From: a virus
IMG/VR virus record: IMGVR_UViG_3300031918_000006
Coordinates: 51,599-115,598 of that record
Direction: 5' to 3' (one strand)
Length of the DNA stretch: 64,000 nt
A program made the position numbers and the translations under genes. Positions 42,039 through 51,574 of the stretch are shown here, in pieces. Under the pieces are notes generated by a model. The model made no database searches. It was not told the origin of the DNA and saw nothing but the letters and a program-made list of their open reading frames with translations. How positions within the stretch are numbered: the stretch's first letter is position 1; the number at the start of each line of letters is the position of its first letter.

Positions 42039-42775
42039 TACTCTTTGATTAAAGATGGATAGATTCGTTCCCAATAGGAAATGAACTTGCCATCGATTTT
42101 CTCAGCTACAACAATTTCTTGTCCACTTAAATGCTCTGGTCTAGCACCACACATAAACTCATCTCCAGTTCCAAAATTGATTACTGTCTGATTCTCAGCA
42201 TTTCTATATACATAGCCAATTGCATCAGAATTAGCCGAAGCTATTCTTTTACTCTTACCTACTAAATCTAAATCCTTTAAATTAAATTCAGCACCAGCTT
42301 TTTCTAACTGAGTGTCTTTTACGTGTCCTACTAAAATAACATTAGGACATACTGTTTCTACCCAACCAATTACTTTGAAAAAAGCTTGTCTAAGATACAG
42401 ATATCCTGCACCGTTAGGTAGAGTTAAAATGTTAGTCCCTACATAGTTAGCGCCCATTGGCGTTTGCTGATACATTTGAACAGCAAGAGGAGCACAAATG
42501 TCTTCTAATGCAGTTACAGTATCTAATGCTACAAATTCATAGGGATTACCTGCTTTTTTGATTTCTCTACAGATTTCTAGAATATCCTCTGCAGTTTTAG
42601 CTTTAACCTTTAAGGCTTCTACATAATCACTACCTGATTCTAGATCTATAATTAAGCAATTAGGTAAAGTGCTTAATAGAGTTGTTTTTCCAACCTTTGG
42701 TAATCCAAAAAGAATTAAATTCTTTGGATTCTGGGTTGTTGCTTTAATTTTTTCAGTTGGCAAACTTACAGCCAT
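42038..42775 (-). CDS. RecA-like AAA ATPase, Sak4-type single-strand annealing/recombination protein
   Basis: 245 residues. Walker A is GLPKVGKTTLL (residues ~24-34). Walker B is FVALDTVTALED. A late RecA-like element is VILVGHVKDTQ. The short length, the GLPKVGKT P-loop and the LxxDxE motif following (LIIDLESGSDYVEA) fit phage Sak4/'AAA_24' ATPases, a RecA/Rad51-core group used for phage recombination. It is presumably partnered by the exonuclease at 31419-32513 and possibly by the proteins immediately downstream. Confidence 0.82.
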   Translation of the reverse strand: MAVSLPTEKIKATTQNPKNLILFGLPKVGKTTLLSTLPNCLIIDLESGSDYVEALKVKAKTAEDILEICREIKKAGNPYEFVALDTVTALEDICAPLAVQMYQQTPMGANYVGTNILTLPNGAGYLYLRQAFFKVIGWVETVCPNVILVGHVKDTQLEKAGAEFNLKDLDLVGKSKRIASANSDAIGYVYRNAENQTVINFGTGDEFMCGARPEHLSGQEIVVAEKIDGKFISYWERIYPSLIKE

Positions 42776-42909
42776 AATATTTTTAATCGTATTAGTTAAA
42801 CATATAGTAAATATAAATATTCACTTTACGTAAGAGCCATCTTTTTCTTTGTGTTTGCTCTAAATGTTTAACTTGGGGGAATTACTTCACCCGGCCAGGA
42901 TATACCTGA
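42776..42909. other. 134-bp non-coding gap upstream of the RecA-like gene
   Basis: No ORF on either strand. AT-rich, with an imperfect palindrome CCAGGATATACCTG near 42893-42906. On the - strand there is a near-match to the Bacteroidetes -7 element (TATATGTTTA, about 20-30 bases before the RecA-like start). I would treat it as a likely promoter/regulatory region, but I cannot identify the site firmly. Confidence 0.35.
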
Positions 42910-44001
42910 CTAAAGGAAGAATCCAGTTTTTTCTTCTGGTTGTGTACTTCCTAATTTTTTATCAATCCACATGGGATTGTTAAATATTGAATAATCAATA
43001 TTAGAATCATCTCCATCACCAGTAAGTTCTGGTAATTCTTTGACTCTGTTAACTTTTCCATAAAAAGAGACAGGGACTACTTTTTCAGAGTCACCATATC
43101 TATTTTTCAATAAACATAGAAATCTTGCTTTATCACGAAGTTTTGTTATATCATAACCTCTGTGCTTCATCTGCTTTTCTTTAAAAGGATTGTATATTCC
43201 AATCACGATCTCTGCATCTTCACTTGGAGCTCCACTATCCTTAATATCCTCAAGGGTGGGTTCTAATAAATTTGCATTTCTTCTATCCATAGAAGTTTGA
43301 TCTCTATTTACTTGCATCAACACTAAAATAGCATATTTGCATTTATTTCTAAACCATAGTAAATAGGATGAAGCTAAATCAATCTCTTCTTTTTTACTTC
43401 TTCCTTTTGATCTTCTCATTAATCCAATATGGTCCATTATGACCAGACGAATTTGTTCAGGATTATTAGGAGTATAAAATTCAGAATTTCCCCTTTCTTC
43501 AAAGGTACCTTCAGATTCTGCATAAGTTTTTAAGAAAGCCCATAGGCTTTCACAATGCAAAGTTTTATCAAAAATCACTAAATGAGATTCGATTAACTCT
43601 AACCACTCCAGTGCTTTTAAAATATATGCATAATTATCATCTGATAAAGATTCTTTCTTTGAGAATATTTCCTTGTAACCTAACTGTATTCCATATGTTT
43701 CCATCATGAAAATACTCGCGAGTTTAGCAAGAAGCATCTCTCCAGTCATCTCTAAACTGAAATAAATTATTTTAAAATCTTTTCCTTCTTTCAACATGGC
43801 CATTAATGGCCGATAAATATAACAATATAAGGCTATTGAAGTTTTTCCACTTCCGGTTTTACCAAAAAGAACTGTATACATCTCTGGAGTTACACCATAA
43901 ATATACTCTTCTAATCTAGGCATTCCCATAGAAATACCTATATTTTTACCTTCTCTTCCTCTATCTATCTGATTCTTAAGCTTACTTCTATAATTACTCA
44001 T
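42910..44001 (-). CDS. replicative DNA helicase, DnaB-like (SF4)
   Basis: 363 residues, lacking the long N-terminal domain of bacterial DnaB. It has GMPRLEEYIYGVTPEMYTVLFGKTGSGKTSIALY (Walker A GKTGSGKTS) and FKIIYFSLEMTGEMLLAKLAS (the SLEM helix characteristic of DnaB). It also has RLVIMDHIGLMRR (Walker B/motif 2) and ILVLMQVNRDQT (motif 3), then the arginine-finger region DIKDSGAPSEDAEIVIGIYNP. It unwinds DNA at the phage fork. It overlaps by 4 bases the preceding gene, a candidate loader. The call is strong. Confidence 0.9.
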   Translation of the reverse strand: MSNYRSKLKNQIDRGREGKNIGISMGMPRLEEYIYGVTPEMYTVLFGKTGSGKTSIALYCYIYRPLMAMLKEGKDFKIIYFSLEMTGEMLLAKLASIFMMETYGIQLGYKEIFSKKESLSDDNYAYILKALEWLELIESHLVIFDKTLHCESLWAFLKTYAESEGTFEERGNSEFYTPNNPEQIRLVIMDHIGLMRRSKGRSKKEEIDLASSYLLWFRNKCKYAILVLMQVNRDQTSMDRRNANLLEPTLEDIKDSGAPSEDAEIVIGIYNPFKEKQMKHRGYDITKLRDKARFLCLLKNRYGDSEKVVPVSFYGKVNRVKELPELTGDGDDSNIDYSIFNNPMWIDKKLGSTQPEEKTGFFL

Positions 44002-44618
44002 ACTAATTCTGAGGAATCAAAAGTTGCTTGAAAGTTAGCTTTTACCTCTCCAGATTTAATTTTTGAAAGGTCTATCCATTTCCGTGAAATCACGAATTCG
44101 GCTAAACCAAATTGAATTAAATTGTTTTCTGTTGCCCACTTAACTAATTCTATTATTTCATTATGCTTATCTATTTTAAAGCGAATTGCTTTAGCATACA
44201 TGAAAGAAAAATCCTCTAAACTTCTAAAATGTTTAGCAATATTTTTCATTGGAAATGATTTATTTCCTGAAGTAATAAAACATGGATATGTAGTCAATAG
44301 TTCAAATCCCATATCTCCAGCAGTTTTAAAATATTTCTCACTAAATAGTTTTGAAAGTTTTATCTTGCTAGGATCAAAGGATACACCTGGACCAGGTATT
44401 TTAAAAGATTCATCAATAATTCCTTTTTCGAGTAGAGACTCTAATGTTTGTTTCGGAATATTGTCTTTTTTTGCTTGTGTAAAATATCTGAATAAACTAT
44501 CTGTATCACCTTCTTCACAGAGGTACAGTAACTGAATAAAAAACCACTCTTCAGCAGAAATTTGTAATGCTACCATTACATCTAGTTCTTTATTTAACTC
44601 AAGCTTTAATTTGTTCAT
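43998..44618 (-). CDS. hypothetical replication protein upstream of DnaB-like helicase
   Basis: 206 residues from the ATG at 44618, which overlaps the preceding stop as ATGA. A longer frame to 44660 is possible but would run into it. Mostly helical (MNKLKLELNKELDVMVALQI, QISAEEWFFIQLLYLCEEGD), with a possible winged-helix-like part around EKGIIDESFKI. Coupled on the other side to the helicase by a 4-base overlap. A helicase loader or primosome protein would sit here, but no motif proves it. Confidence 0.5.
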   Translation of the reverse strand: MNKLKLELNKELDVMVALQISAEEWFFIQLLYLCEEGDTDSLFRYFTQAKKDNIPKQTLESLLEKGIIDESFKIPGPGVSFDPSKIKLSKLFSEKYFKTAGDMGFELLTTYPCFITSGNKSFPMKNIAKHFRSLEDFSFMYAKAIRFKIDKHNEIIELVKWATENNLIQFGLAEFVISRKWIDLSKIKSGEVKANFQATFDSSELV

Positions 44619-44890
44619 ACTATTTGATGTGCTCCTTCTGGTGTTTTTACAATACACCACTCATATTGATCAATATATCTCTTCACAATATCTGTAAATT
44701 CCATACCTTCATCTTCTGTGTTAAACACAATGATGTATTCTATAACATCATCTTTGAATTTATAATTAGCAACTCCTATCTGTACCACTTGATCACCGAT
44801 CATGATGGTACCACATTTGTAGCAAATAAACTCAGTATCTTCTTTTTTAACCCTTAACGGATTCTTGCAATTAGGACATTCTATAACCAT
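44615..44890 (-). CDS. zinc-ribbon protein
   Basis: 91 residues. The N-terminal 30 residues form a C-x2-C (CPNC) and C-x2-C (CYKC) zinc ribbon: CPNCKNPLRVKK...FICYKCG. The rest is alpha/beta with no further motif. Overlaps neighbours by 1 and 4 bases. Could be a transcription or DNA-binding adaptor. Confidence 0.65.
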   Translation of the reverse strand: MVIECPNCKNPLRVKKEDTEFICYKCGTIMIGDQVVQIGVANYKFKDDVIEYIIVFNTEDEGMEFTDIVKRYIDQYEWCIVKTPEGAHQIV

Positions 44891-45153
44891 TATTTTTTTT
44901 GTAATCGGTCTATTTGTGCTGCAATCAAAGCTGCAGCTACTGTCAATCTCTGTACTTCTGTTTTTTGGAGAATTTTATCTCTAAATTTCTCCAACCAATA
45001 AAAAGGCCATTCAAATTGATCTGGATTAATACAAAATAATGCAGCTTTTATAAGTTCATTTTGAGAATAATCTCTATCATTTTGCTCATCAAACCCGTGT
45101 TTTTCGATTTGTTCTCGTCTTTCTTGCGTAATTAATTCTATTCCTGTTGGCAT
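44890..45153 (-). CDS. small conserved phage protein ('ERREQIEKHGF' type, all-alpha)
   Basis: 87 residues from the ATG at 45153. The frame extends to 45255 but that stretch lies within the helicase gene. It has the pattern of a widespread phage family: ELITQERREQIEKHGFDEQND, then ELIKAALFCI, then WPFYWLEKF, and finally TVAAALIAAQIDRLQ. The fold is all-helical and reminiscent of NTP-pyrophosphohydrolase (MazG-like) helices, but I cannot see a metal-binding Glu array. Function unknown. Confidence 0.6.
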   Translation of the reverse strand: MPTGIELITQERREQIEKHGFDEQNDRDYSQNELIKAALFCINPDQFEWPFYWLEKFRDKILQKTEVQRLTVAAALIAAQIDRLQKK

Positions 45154-45199
45154 TATTTTTTGTTGTAAGAGTATAAAGTTAGTAAAAATCTTTGATTTC

Positions 45200-46417
45200 T
45201 CAAAATCTAAACAGATATTTATTCTCTTTGTGTTCTTTTTGTTCAATATCTCCATTGGTCAAAACAATTGCGAGTTGTTCTTCATCAATGGTAATAATAC
45301 TTGCATCTTCTTTAGAGGCTTTTCTGAACCATTCTTCTTCTACAGTTCCTCGTAATACCAAATGAAAAATCTCGGAGGTTTTCTCTCCCTCGAGCCGTAT
45401 AGCTCTGCCTTTTCTCTGATAATTACTAGTCCATGAGGAAGTTCCTCCTAACACTATTGCTAAATTAACTCCTTTGATGTCTGCTCCTAATTCTATAGTT
45501 CTTATGCTATTTAGGACTCCCGATTCTACATCATTAAAAGCTTCTTCAATTAACTTTCTCTTTTTAGGAGTTAATTTGGAATGAATTGTTGATCCAATTC
45601 CAATACTTTCTGCCATTTCTATACTTTGTGAAAAAGTTATAGCTTTAGCATTTGGTCTAAAAGTTAGAATTTGTTTAGCTATTATAGCTTTAAATGCATG
45701 ATTATAAATAAATTTCTTTCTACCTTGTAAAGCTCTATTAAAGCCAAAAGTATGAATATCAACGTCTTTATAATCTAGATTATTTACTTTTGCGTATCTT
45801 CTACGGTTTATAACATTGCCTAACATAGACATAGCTAGGTCAAAATCATAATTAAAATAAGAGAAGTGAGCTATAAACTCAGTATTCATTTTCTGGTATT
45901 CTGTGAGATCCACATCTAAAAGAACTTTATACTCTCTGAATGGAGCTAGCCATTTATTAAGTATGCATTCTTTTAAAGTAACTTCCGCACAGACTGGTGC
46001 ATATTTTTTAATCAAAGTTTCCTTCCCATCCAATCTCTCGATTGTAGCAGTAAGTCCCATGATTATTTTATAATCCGTTTTTCTAAATACTTTACTAAAA
46101 GTATCTCCAGCCATAGAATGAATTTCATCAATTATTAGAAAATCAACTATGTGATCTCCTACAATAACTGAGTTTATAACCCAAACTTCAATATTGTTTA
46201 ATTCCCAGGCTTTTAGCAATTCCATCCATTGATTTTTAAGATATAATGTAGGTACTACTACCATTACTATACCCTCAGGATTATTTTTAAGGAACCATTT
46301 AATTGCACGCAATCCAATTCTAGTTTTACCAAAACCAGTTGCCCCAATTACAGTTCCTCTACATCCTCCTTTAACCCATGACATTAGAACGTCTGTTTGT
46401 CTTTCGTCTCTAGTCAT
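45200..46417 (-). CDS. SF2 DNA helicase (DEAD/DEAH, UvsW/XPB-like)
   Basis: 405 residues. ERQTDVLMSWVKGGCRGTVIGATGFGKTRIGL contains the Q-motif-like Gln and Walker A (ATGFGKT). The DEIH box is in FLIIDEIHSMAG. MGLTATIERLDG is motif III (TAT). AKAITFSQSIEMAESIG opens the second RecA domain. QRKGRAIRLEG is motif VI (QxxGRxxR). At 405 residues it is compact. Related phage enzymes (T4 UvsW) remodel replication and recombination forks. It starts on the last base of polA. Confidence 0.88.
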   Translation of the reverse strand: MTRDERQTDVLMSWVKGGCRGTVIGATGFGKTRIGLRAIKWFLKNNPEGIVMVVVPTLYLKNQWMELLKAWELNNIEVWVINSVIVGDHIVDFLIIDEIHSMAGDTFSKVFRKTDYKIIMGLTATIERLDGKETLIKKYAPVCAEVTLKECILNKWLAPFREYKVLLDVDLTEYQKMNTEFIAHFSYFNYDFDLAMSMLGNVINRRRYAKVNNLDYKDVDIHTFGFNRALQGRKKFIYNHAFKAIIAKQILTFRPNAKAITFSQSIEMAESIGIGSTIHSKLTPKKRKLIEEAFNDVESGVLNSIRTIELGADIKGVNLAIVLGGTSSWTSNYQRKGRAIRLEGEKTSEIFHLVLRGTVEEEWFRKASKEDASIITIDEEQLAIVLTNGDIEQKEHKENKYLFRF

Positions 46418-48670
46418 TAATGCTTCCAGAATGTATTAATAGCAGCATCAGCCTTTAAAGGAATAATTTTACAAAAAGGAGTTCCTCCTTTTACCATACA
46501 TTTCTCTAAGATATTCTTCCACTTTTCTGCTTCACTTTCTGGGACTTCCATTAGAATTTCATCATAGATAAAATTTACTATTTTCACCACATTAAATAAG
46601 TCTTGTTTCATAATTTCATTAAACAGCAGTACCAAAGCATATTTGCTAATAGAAGATGCTGTCCCTTGAATACGGTAATTCTGGGCTTTTCTCTGTATTT
46701 CACCTTTTGTCTTGAAATATTCTTTAACACGCGCTCTTAAGACTAAATCATTCGTATTTTCTCTATAAATCTTCCAGAAATTATTTTCCCTGGTTTCAGA
46801 GTCAATTTCTTTAAATTCTTCAAAATGTGGTATAAAATATTTATGACGAGTTACATCATTAAATTCAATATAACCATCTCTTACAGCATTCTGATATACC
46901 TTTTTAAAATAAGCAGGTAAATCTGGGAAAGCCTTAAAGTAAGCATTATATACAAATTCTCCTTGTGCTTCTGAAATATCACATCCTCTTGCGATTGTTG
47001 TGCCATTTCCACCATAAGCAATTGCGACATTTTTTCTTACATTTATCCATTCATGTAAGGTTAGACTATATCATCATCTTAGATTTCTCTAAGAGCCGGA
47101 CGCTTTTTCACTATATCACTACATATAGTTACTTCCTGTTATTAAGCCAATGTATAGCTCAGGTAGTCGTTGCACCTTCACAGAGTTTACTCTGTGCTTG
47201 GCTCAGGATTAGCATTACAGCCTTCCCTGAGTTCATCCGATTTTCTAATGAAATCACTCTCATTAGGGGCCCGCATTATAAAATAATGTCCCTTGTACAA
47301 GGTTTATTTTTTAAAGGCAACCCAGCCTTTTTTGCTAACTGTCTCTTATCAGCATGTTGTTTTTTGATCTCATCAGAAGTCAATCCAGAAAGTTCATCAT
47401 ACATCTTACTAGCAACAAAACAATGCTGATCACCAAATCCAGTCTTAAAGAACTCAATCATACCTCTATCTTGTGAAAGATTAGCAAGTACTACTGTTTC
47501 TTGTCCACTGTAATCACAATCTATCATCACATTACCAGGTTCAGATATAAAACAACTTCTTGTCTCAGGATCTGAAGGTAAATTACACATATTTGGGAGA
47601 TCTCTCTTACTATCTCCAGAGGAGATTCTAGAAGTATCCATTAATTGAGTAAAGTTAGTATGAATTCTGCCAGTAGCAGGTTCAATATACTTTAACCAAT
47701 TTTCACCATATGTTCCACATTCCTTCTGAAGTTCCTTGTACTTAATATAAGGAGTAATTATAGGAAATTCTTTCTTTTGTTTCTCAATCATCTTAGCATC
47801 CACTGATTCCCGTTCTTCTCCTTTTTTATATTCTGTGGTTTTTATACCCAGTTGATTAAAAAAAGGAAGTACTTGTTTAGATGAATTCCAATTCATGATG
47901 CATTTTCTCTCTGTAGAGAATAGATCCAATTGACTATCAAAATATTGATGATAATTGTTATCCCATAGATATTGGTTTAGCCCTTCTTCGGCAAGTCCGA
48001 GGTCCTGTTTGTTTTTCTCAAACTTAGCCATCCACTTTTCAGTATCCAATTTGATTCCACAATGCTCTATATATGCAAGAACTTTAACAAAATTATTTTC
48101 CAGGTTTAAAGCAGTTACTAAATCAAGTTCATTGATTTTTTCTATTTGTAGTTCCATGATTGGAATGATGTGTTCGACATCAGCCAATGCATAGTTAACA
48201 GTAGATTCTGTTAGTCCTTTATAAATAATTTCTCCTCTTACACTTTTATCCAGGGTCACCCCTAAATAATTAAACGCCAAATCTTTCAAAGTTCTGCCAT
48301 TATACTTTAAACCATTGGTTAGAAGTATTTCTGCAATATAAGTATCATATATTTTTCTAGGAATTATTCCATGATAATACATAAATCTTATATCAAATTT
48401 TAGATTTTGACCTACGATTAAAATATCCGATTCTAGTAAAGGTTTTATAACTTGTACACTTACACTTTCATGATCAAAAAGAACTTGAAAATCTTTTGTG
48501 CCAAATTGACTAGATAGAATAGCATCTTTATAACAATTTAAACCTCGAGTTTCAGTATCAAAGCCTAATATTTGTTGTTTTAGTAGCATTTCTAAAGCCT
48601 CTTCTACCGAAATAAGCTTTGCCACTTCCCAATCAAATAATCTAGGATTATTAGAAACTATATATTTCAT
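46417..48670 (-). CDS. polA: DNA polymerase, family A (with 3'-5' exonuclease), interrupted by a group I intron
   Basis: The gene is in two exons, 48670-47320 and 47027-46417, with an intron at 47319-47028. Joined, they give 653 residues. Exon 1 carries the exonuclease domain (GFDTETRG with D38/E40, ExoII LKFDIRFMYY, ExoIII YALADVEH). It also carries polymerase motif A (MIDCDYSGQETVVLANLS) and the start of the motif B helix (KRQLAKKAG). Exon 2 continues with AIAYGGNGTTIARG, QNYRIQGTASSISKY, and motif C (NFIYDEILMEV). Joining T at 47320 with TC at 47027-47026 recreates a Phe codon, giving RQLAKKAGFAIAYGG. This is the canonical RxxxKxxxF O-helix in uninterrupted frame. Both exons are open throughout, and only the exon junction breaks the frame. 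Unspliced, the protein would stop 15 codons into the intron. Confidence 0.9.
47028..47319 (-). ncRNA. group I self-splicing intron (292 nt) in polA
   Basis: Three conserved core segments occur in order on the - strand. The Q element is AATCCTGAGCC (around 47210-47200). The R element is GGTGCAACGACTAC (around 47175-47163). The S element is GATGATGATATAGTCTAACC (ending near 47059). The AGTC of S pairs with GACT of R to form P7. The boundary rules also fit: the upstream exon ends in U and the intron ends in G. The exon end GGGU can pair with GCCC near 47270-47267 as P1, giving a U-G pair at the splice site. No ORF or homing endonuclease is inside. Confidence 0.9.
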
Positions 48671-49512
48671 CTTAGTATAAATTCTTTACTAATAGCTACC
48701 TTCTGCAGTTCTATTTCTTTTTTTTCCCAGAAATCAATATGTTTTTTCACATCATCACTTAATGTGTATAATATTCTTTTTCTCAAGATATTTAACTGAT
48801 CCGTAGTTAATTCACTATACTTTCTGCTTTTTAAAGTAATTAATGCTCTAAATTGAGTATAGTTTAATCCGGTTGGAGTAAGTATTAAATTTACAGTTGG
48901 AGATAGATTTAACCTCTCTCTTATCACTGATTTTTTATCCTTCTCTGCACCTGCCTCATCCAATTCGGTGAGGTCTTTGTTCTCTTCTTTTGTAAACCAA
49001 ATTCCTTGCTTCAATATAAAAGAAAGGGTAATGTGTCGTCTATCAAATTTACCAAGCTTATCGAGACATCCCTCAATTATAAGTTCTATTGGTAAACTTC
49101 TGTGTTCCCTGGCTACGCTTAGTAAGTCAGAGAGTAATAGAAATTTTACATCAGTTGGAGTAATATTATTGCTCTTTATGCTACCTCTTATAGCATCTAA
49201 GATTGCAGTTCTGCTACTGCCTATTGATTCTGAGTATCTCAGAAATAATTCAACACCACACCGAAGTTGTTGTTGTTGAATCTCTTTAAAAAGAGAAATT
49301 CTACCTAAATTGCTTCTATCCTGAGATAAAAGCATAGACTGTATATGATTGTGAAACTGTTGAAGTTCTTCTTTTGTACAATCTACTAGTCTTACTTCTT
49401 CTTGAGTAAAACTATCTCCTACTCTTACTTTTGGAAATTTCCAAACGAAAGAATTAATATCATTTTCTTTTTCTTTTAAAGCTGTTTTTAGCTTTTCATT
49501 TAAATCACCCAT
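48667..49512 (-). CDS. hypothetical protein coupled to polA
   Basis: 281 residues, almost entirely helical and charged, with several long amphipathic segments (NEKLKTALKEKENDINSFVW, KKHIDFWEKKEIELQK). It overlaps the polA start by 4 bases, so translation is coupled. It could be a polymerase-associated or clamp-like accessory factor. No motif supports a specific name. Confidence 0.55.
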   Translation of the reverse strand: MGDLNEKLKTALKEKENDINSFVWKFPKVRVGDSFTQEEVRLVDCTKEELQQFHNHIQSMLLSQDRSNLGRISLFKEIQQQQLRCGVELFLRYSESIGSSRTAILDAIRGSIKSNNITPTDVKFLLLSDLLSVAREHRSLPIELIIEGCLDKLGKFDRRHITLSFILKQGIWFTKEENKDLTELDEAGAEKDKKSVIRERLNLSPTVNLILTPTGLNYTQFRALITLKSRKYSELTTDQLNILRKRILYTLSDDVKKHIDFWEKKEIELQKVAISKEFILR

Positions 49513-49594
49513 CTACTTGTTTTTTAATTATTTATATCTTTCCGATACATGTAGATTTTATGTGGCTTAGACTCCTTTAAGGAGCTTTAATTCT

Positions 49595-49921
49595 TTACTT
49601 TACATACAGTTCCTTAGAAATAACGGAACCGTCTTTTATTACATGTGTTTGCGGAATAAAGGAAAGGTAATAATTTGCTGAATATTGATAAGGAACTATT
49701 TCACCAGTATCTTTATTTGTCCAAGTTTCCTTGAAAGCTCTTACAAATTTATAAGTTAAGAATCCTTCTTGTCCTACATCAACTTCATCATCTATCCAAT
49801 TTGGACATTTGGTGACAGTTATATATTCATTGGTTTCTAAGTTCTTAAAAATATATACAGTGTAATTACCTGCCCTTTTCGCCATAAGCTGGACGCTTAT
49901 AGTTATTCCATGCTGTTCCAT
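49595..49921 (-). CDS. hypothetical protein
   Basis: 108 residues, beta-rich (GITISVQLMAKRAGNYTVYIFKNLETNEYITVTKC, GFLTYKFVRAFKETW). Could be a small OB-like or SH3-like barrel. It starts directly after the HAD stop codon (TAA then ATG). The 82 bases downstream (49513-49594) hold no ORF, only a palindrome, CTCCTTTAAGGAG. Function unknown. Confidence 0.5.
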   Translation of the reverse strand: MEQHGITISVQLMAKRAGNYTVYIFKNLETNEYITVTKCPNWIDDEVDVGQEGFLTYKFVRAFKETWTNKDTGEIVPYQYSANYYLSFIPQTHVIKDGSVISKELYVK

Positions 49922-50317
49922 TTAAATCAATCCTTTTTCTATTAGCATTTTTCTAATCACATCCCAATCTGCATATGGTCTTGAACTTAATTCAGGATCA
50001 TATACTAAAGGACATCCTAGTGCATCATCACCAATATAGAGATTTGCATAGCATTTATTAGAAGAAGTCCATCTTTCTTGTCCTGGATCTTTTTGTGCTG
50101 CATAAAGGGAAATTCCATTTTCAGCAAACCAATTTATAGCATCTGCTAAGTGATTACCACTTCGCATAGTATAAAGTATAATTAGGTGTCCCCTATTTAC
50201 TAAATCTATTAGTATAGGTACTGCTCCTATATCTTTTCCTATTTTGGGATACTCATGTGTCACACAAGTACCATCAAAATCCAAGCCCACTTTAATAGGG
50301 CCTACTATCTTTTCCAT
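49922..50317 (-). CDS. HAD-superfamily hydrolase (Bacteroides-type small phosphatase)
   Basis: 131 residues from the ATG at 50317. A longer frame to 50407 overlaps the AAA ATPase gene by 80 bases and is unlikely. Motif I is KVGLDFDGTCV (DxDG), motif II LIILYTMRSG, and the C-terminal aspartate region is LYIGDDALGCPL. The order and wording match a small Bacteroidetes HAD family (VGLDFDGTCVTHEYP..IG). It is probably a nucleotidase/phosphatase. The strong similarity to a bacterial family fits host-derived acquisition. Confidence 0.75.
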   Translation of the reverse strand: MEKIVGPIKVGLDFDGTCVTHEYPKIGKDIGAVPILIDLVNRGHLIILYTMRSGNHLADAINWFAENGISLYAAQKDPGQERWTSSNKCYANLYIGDDALGCPLVYDPELSSRPYADWDVIRKMLIEKGLI

Positions 50318-50327
50318 ATAGATCTCT

Positions 50328-51344
50328 TCATTTACTAAATCCCGTTTTACTCTGAGTAGTTTTGAATCGACTACTAGAGATAAATTTTCCCATATCTTTA
50401 AGTTCACCTATTGAATCTTCAATAGACTTACCAAAGATAAATACACTTTTTATAAACTCACCTAAGTGAGCTAGACTCAAACCTTCTGTTTTTGAAACAA
50501 CATCGTCTAAATCAACTTTGTCTAAATCAGTAGATTTGATTTTCTTTTCCAGATAGAACTTTCTAGTTTCTGCATTAGGTAAATCTATAAGATACCTTTT
50601 ATCAAAACGAGATGGCCTATTTAGAATTCTCTCTTCTAATTTTTCAGGATAGTTAGTACAAGCCAAGTATACCACATTGTGGCTCTGGTATATACCATCT
50701 AAAATGTTTAAAAGAAGAGTTTCATTATCTTTATATGCTAATAATCCATCAATATCCTCAATCAATGTTAGAATAGGAGTAGTAGGTTCAATATGTCTAA
50801 AGGCTTTGCCAATAGCGTTAACATACCTAACTAAATCATCCCCATTTTTAATACTAATTACAACTCCTTGTTTTTTAATAATAGCCTCGGATAATAGTGC
50901 TACTAAACTACTTTTTCCACTTCCAGGAGGTCCATATAATAGAATGCCTCTTTTATAAGCATATTTGTAATTCTTGAATTTTATTTCATTATCCCAGAAA
51001 TATTTCATATCATTTAAAATGGTATTAAATACAGGATCTGGTAATACAAATAATTCATCAAGATTTATTTTTTGCTTTAAAAAGACAGGCCATCCATTCT
51101 GATGGTCCCATTCTATATTATACATTCCTGGCTGTACAAATTTTGTAATTTTTACAGTATCTGAGGGAATATATTCACCTGGACGTATTTCAATCCATTC
51201 CTTATAGAAAGGTTTTACCTCTTCTTCAGCAGGCTCATCTCCAAATAATGGAGTCTTTATTGGAGGGGCCTCTATGTAATCAAACTTAATTTCTGCTGTA
51301 GGCTTTTTTGAAGCTCTCTTAGTTACGTTTGTAATTTCATCCAT
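50328..51344 (-). CDS. AAA+ ATPase, BCS1/FtsH-like
   Basis: 338 residues. GILLYGPPGSGKSSL is Walker A, TLIEDIDGLL is Walker B, and VYLACTNYPEKLEERILNRPSRFDKRY carries sensor 1 (N) and the arginine-finger segment typical of the BCS1/AAA group. The N-terminal ~120 residues are a separate module (TPLFGDEPAEEEVKPFYKEW...YNIEWDHQNGWP). It could act as a remodelling or unfolding ATPase for phage replication or assembly. The substrate is unknown. Confidence 0.78.
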   Translation of the reverse strand: MDEITNVTKRASKKPTAEIKFDYIEAPPIKTPLFGDEPAEEEVKPFYKEWIEIRPGEYIPSDTVKITKFVQPGMYNIEWDHQNGWPVFLKQKINLDELFVLPDPVFNTILNDMKYFWDNEIKFKNYKYAYKRGILLYGPPGSGKSSLVALLSEAIIKKQGVVISIKNGDDLVRYVNAIGKAFRHIEPTTPILTLIEDIDGLLAYKDNETLLLNILDGIYQSHNVVYLACTNYPEKLEERILNRPSRFDKRYLIDLPNAETRKFYLEKKIKSTDLDKVDLDDVVSKTEGLSLAHLGEFIKSVFIFGKSIEDSIGELKDMGKFISSSRFKTTQSKTGFSK

Positions 51345-51574
51345 TATTTTTTACCTTTTAGATATTCTAGAGTTTCCTCTAACTGAGCTATATGGGTCTC
51401 ATCAAGAATCATTTCATCCCAATTTCCATACTTACTTTTATAACCACACACATATTTTAATCCTACCCATATTCTTTGAAATACATTACGATAGTTTACT
51501 AAATGGATTTGTACTACTACAAGTCCTTTATTCAAACTAACTACAATCTGGTGTTCCAGACTGCAACAACTCAT
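51344..51574 (-). CDS. small phage protein
   Basis: 76 residues from the ATG at 51574 (a start at 51601 is possible). It has the 'W.G.KY..GY.....WDE..L......L...L' arrangement (IWVGLKYVCGYKSKYGNWDEMILDE) of a widespread small phage family. It overlaps the metallophosphoesterase gene. No known function. Confidence 0.55.
   Translation of the reverse strand: MSCCSLEHQIVVSLNKGLVVVQIHLVNYRNVFQRIWVGLKYVCGYKSKYGNWDEMILDETHIAQLEETLEYLKGKK

Noticed and set aside
46965-47429. 154-residue + strand ORF across the polA intron
   Set aside because: It is antisense to the well-supported polA exons and group I intron, and its composition (His/Leu/Phe/Ser-rich) is that of a shadow frame.
49572-49584. Palindrome CTCCTTTAAGGAG as a terminator
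   Set aside because: No U-run follows in either direction. It may be a protein-binding site, but there is no supporting evidence.
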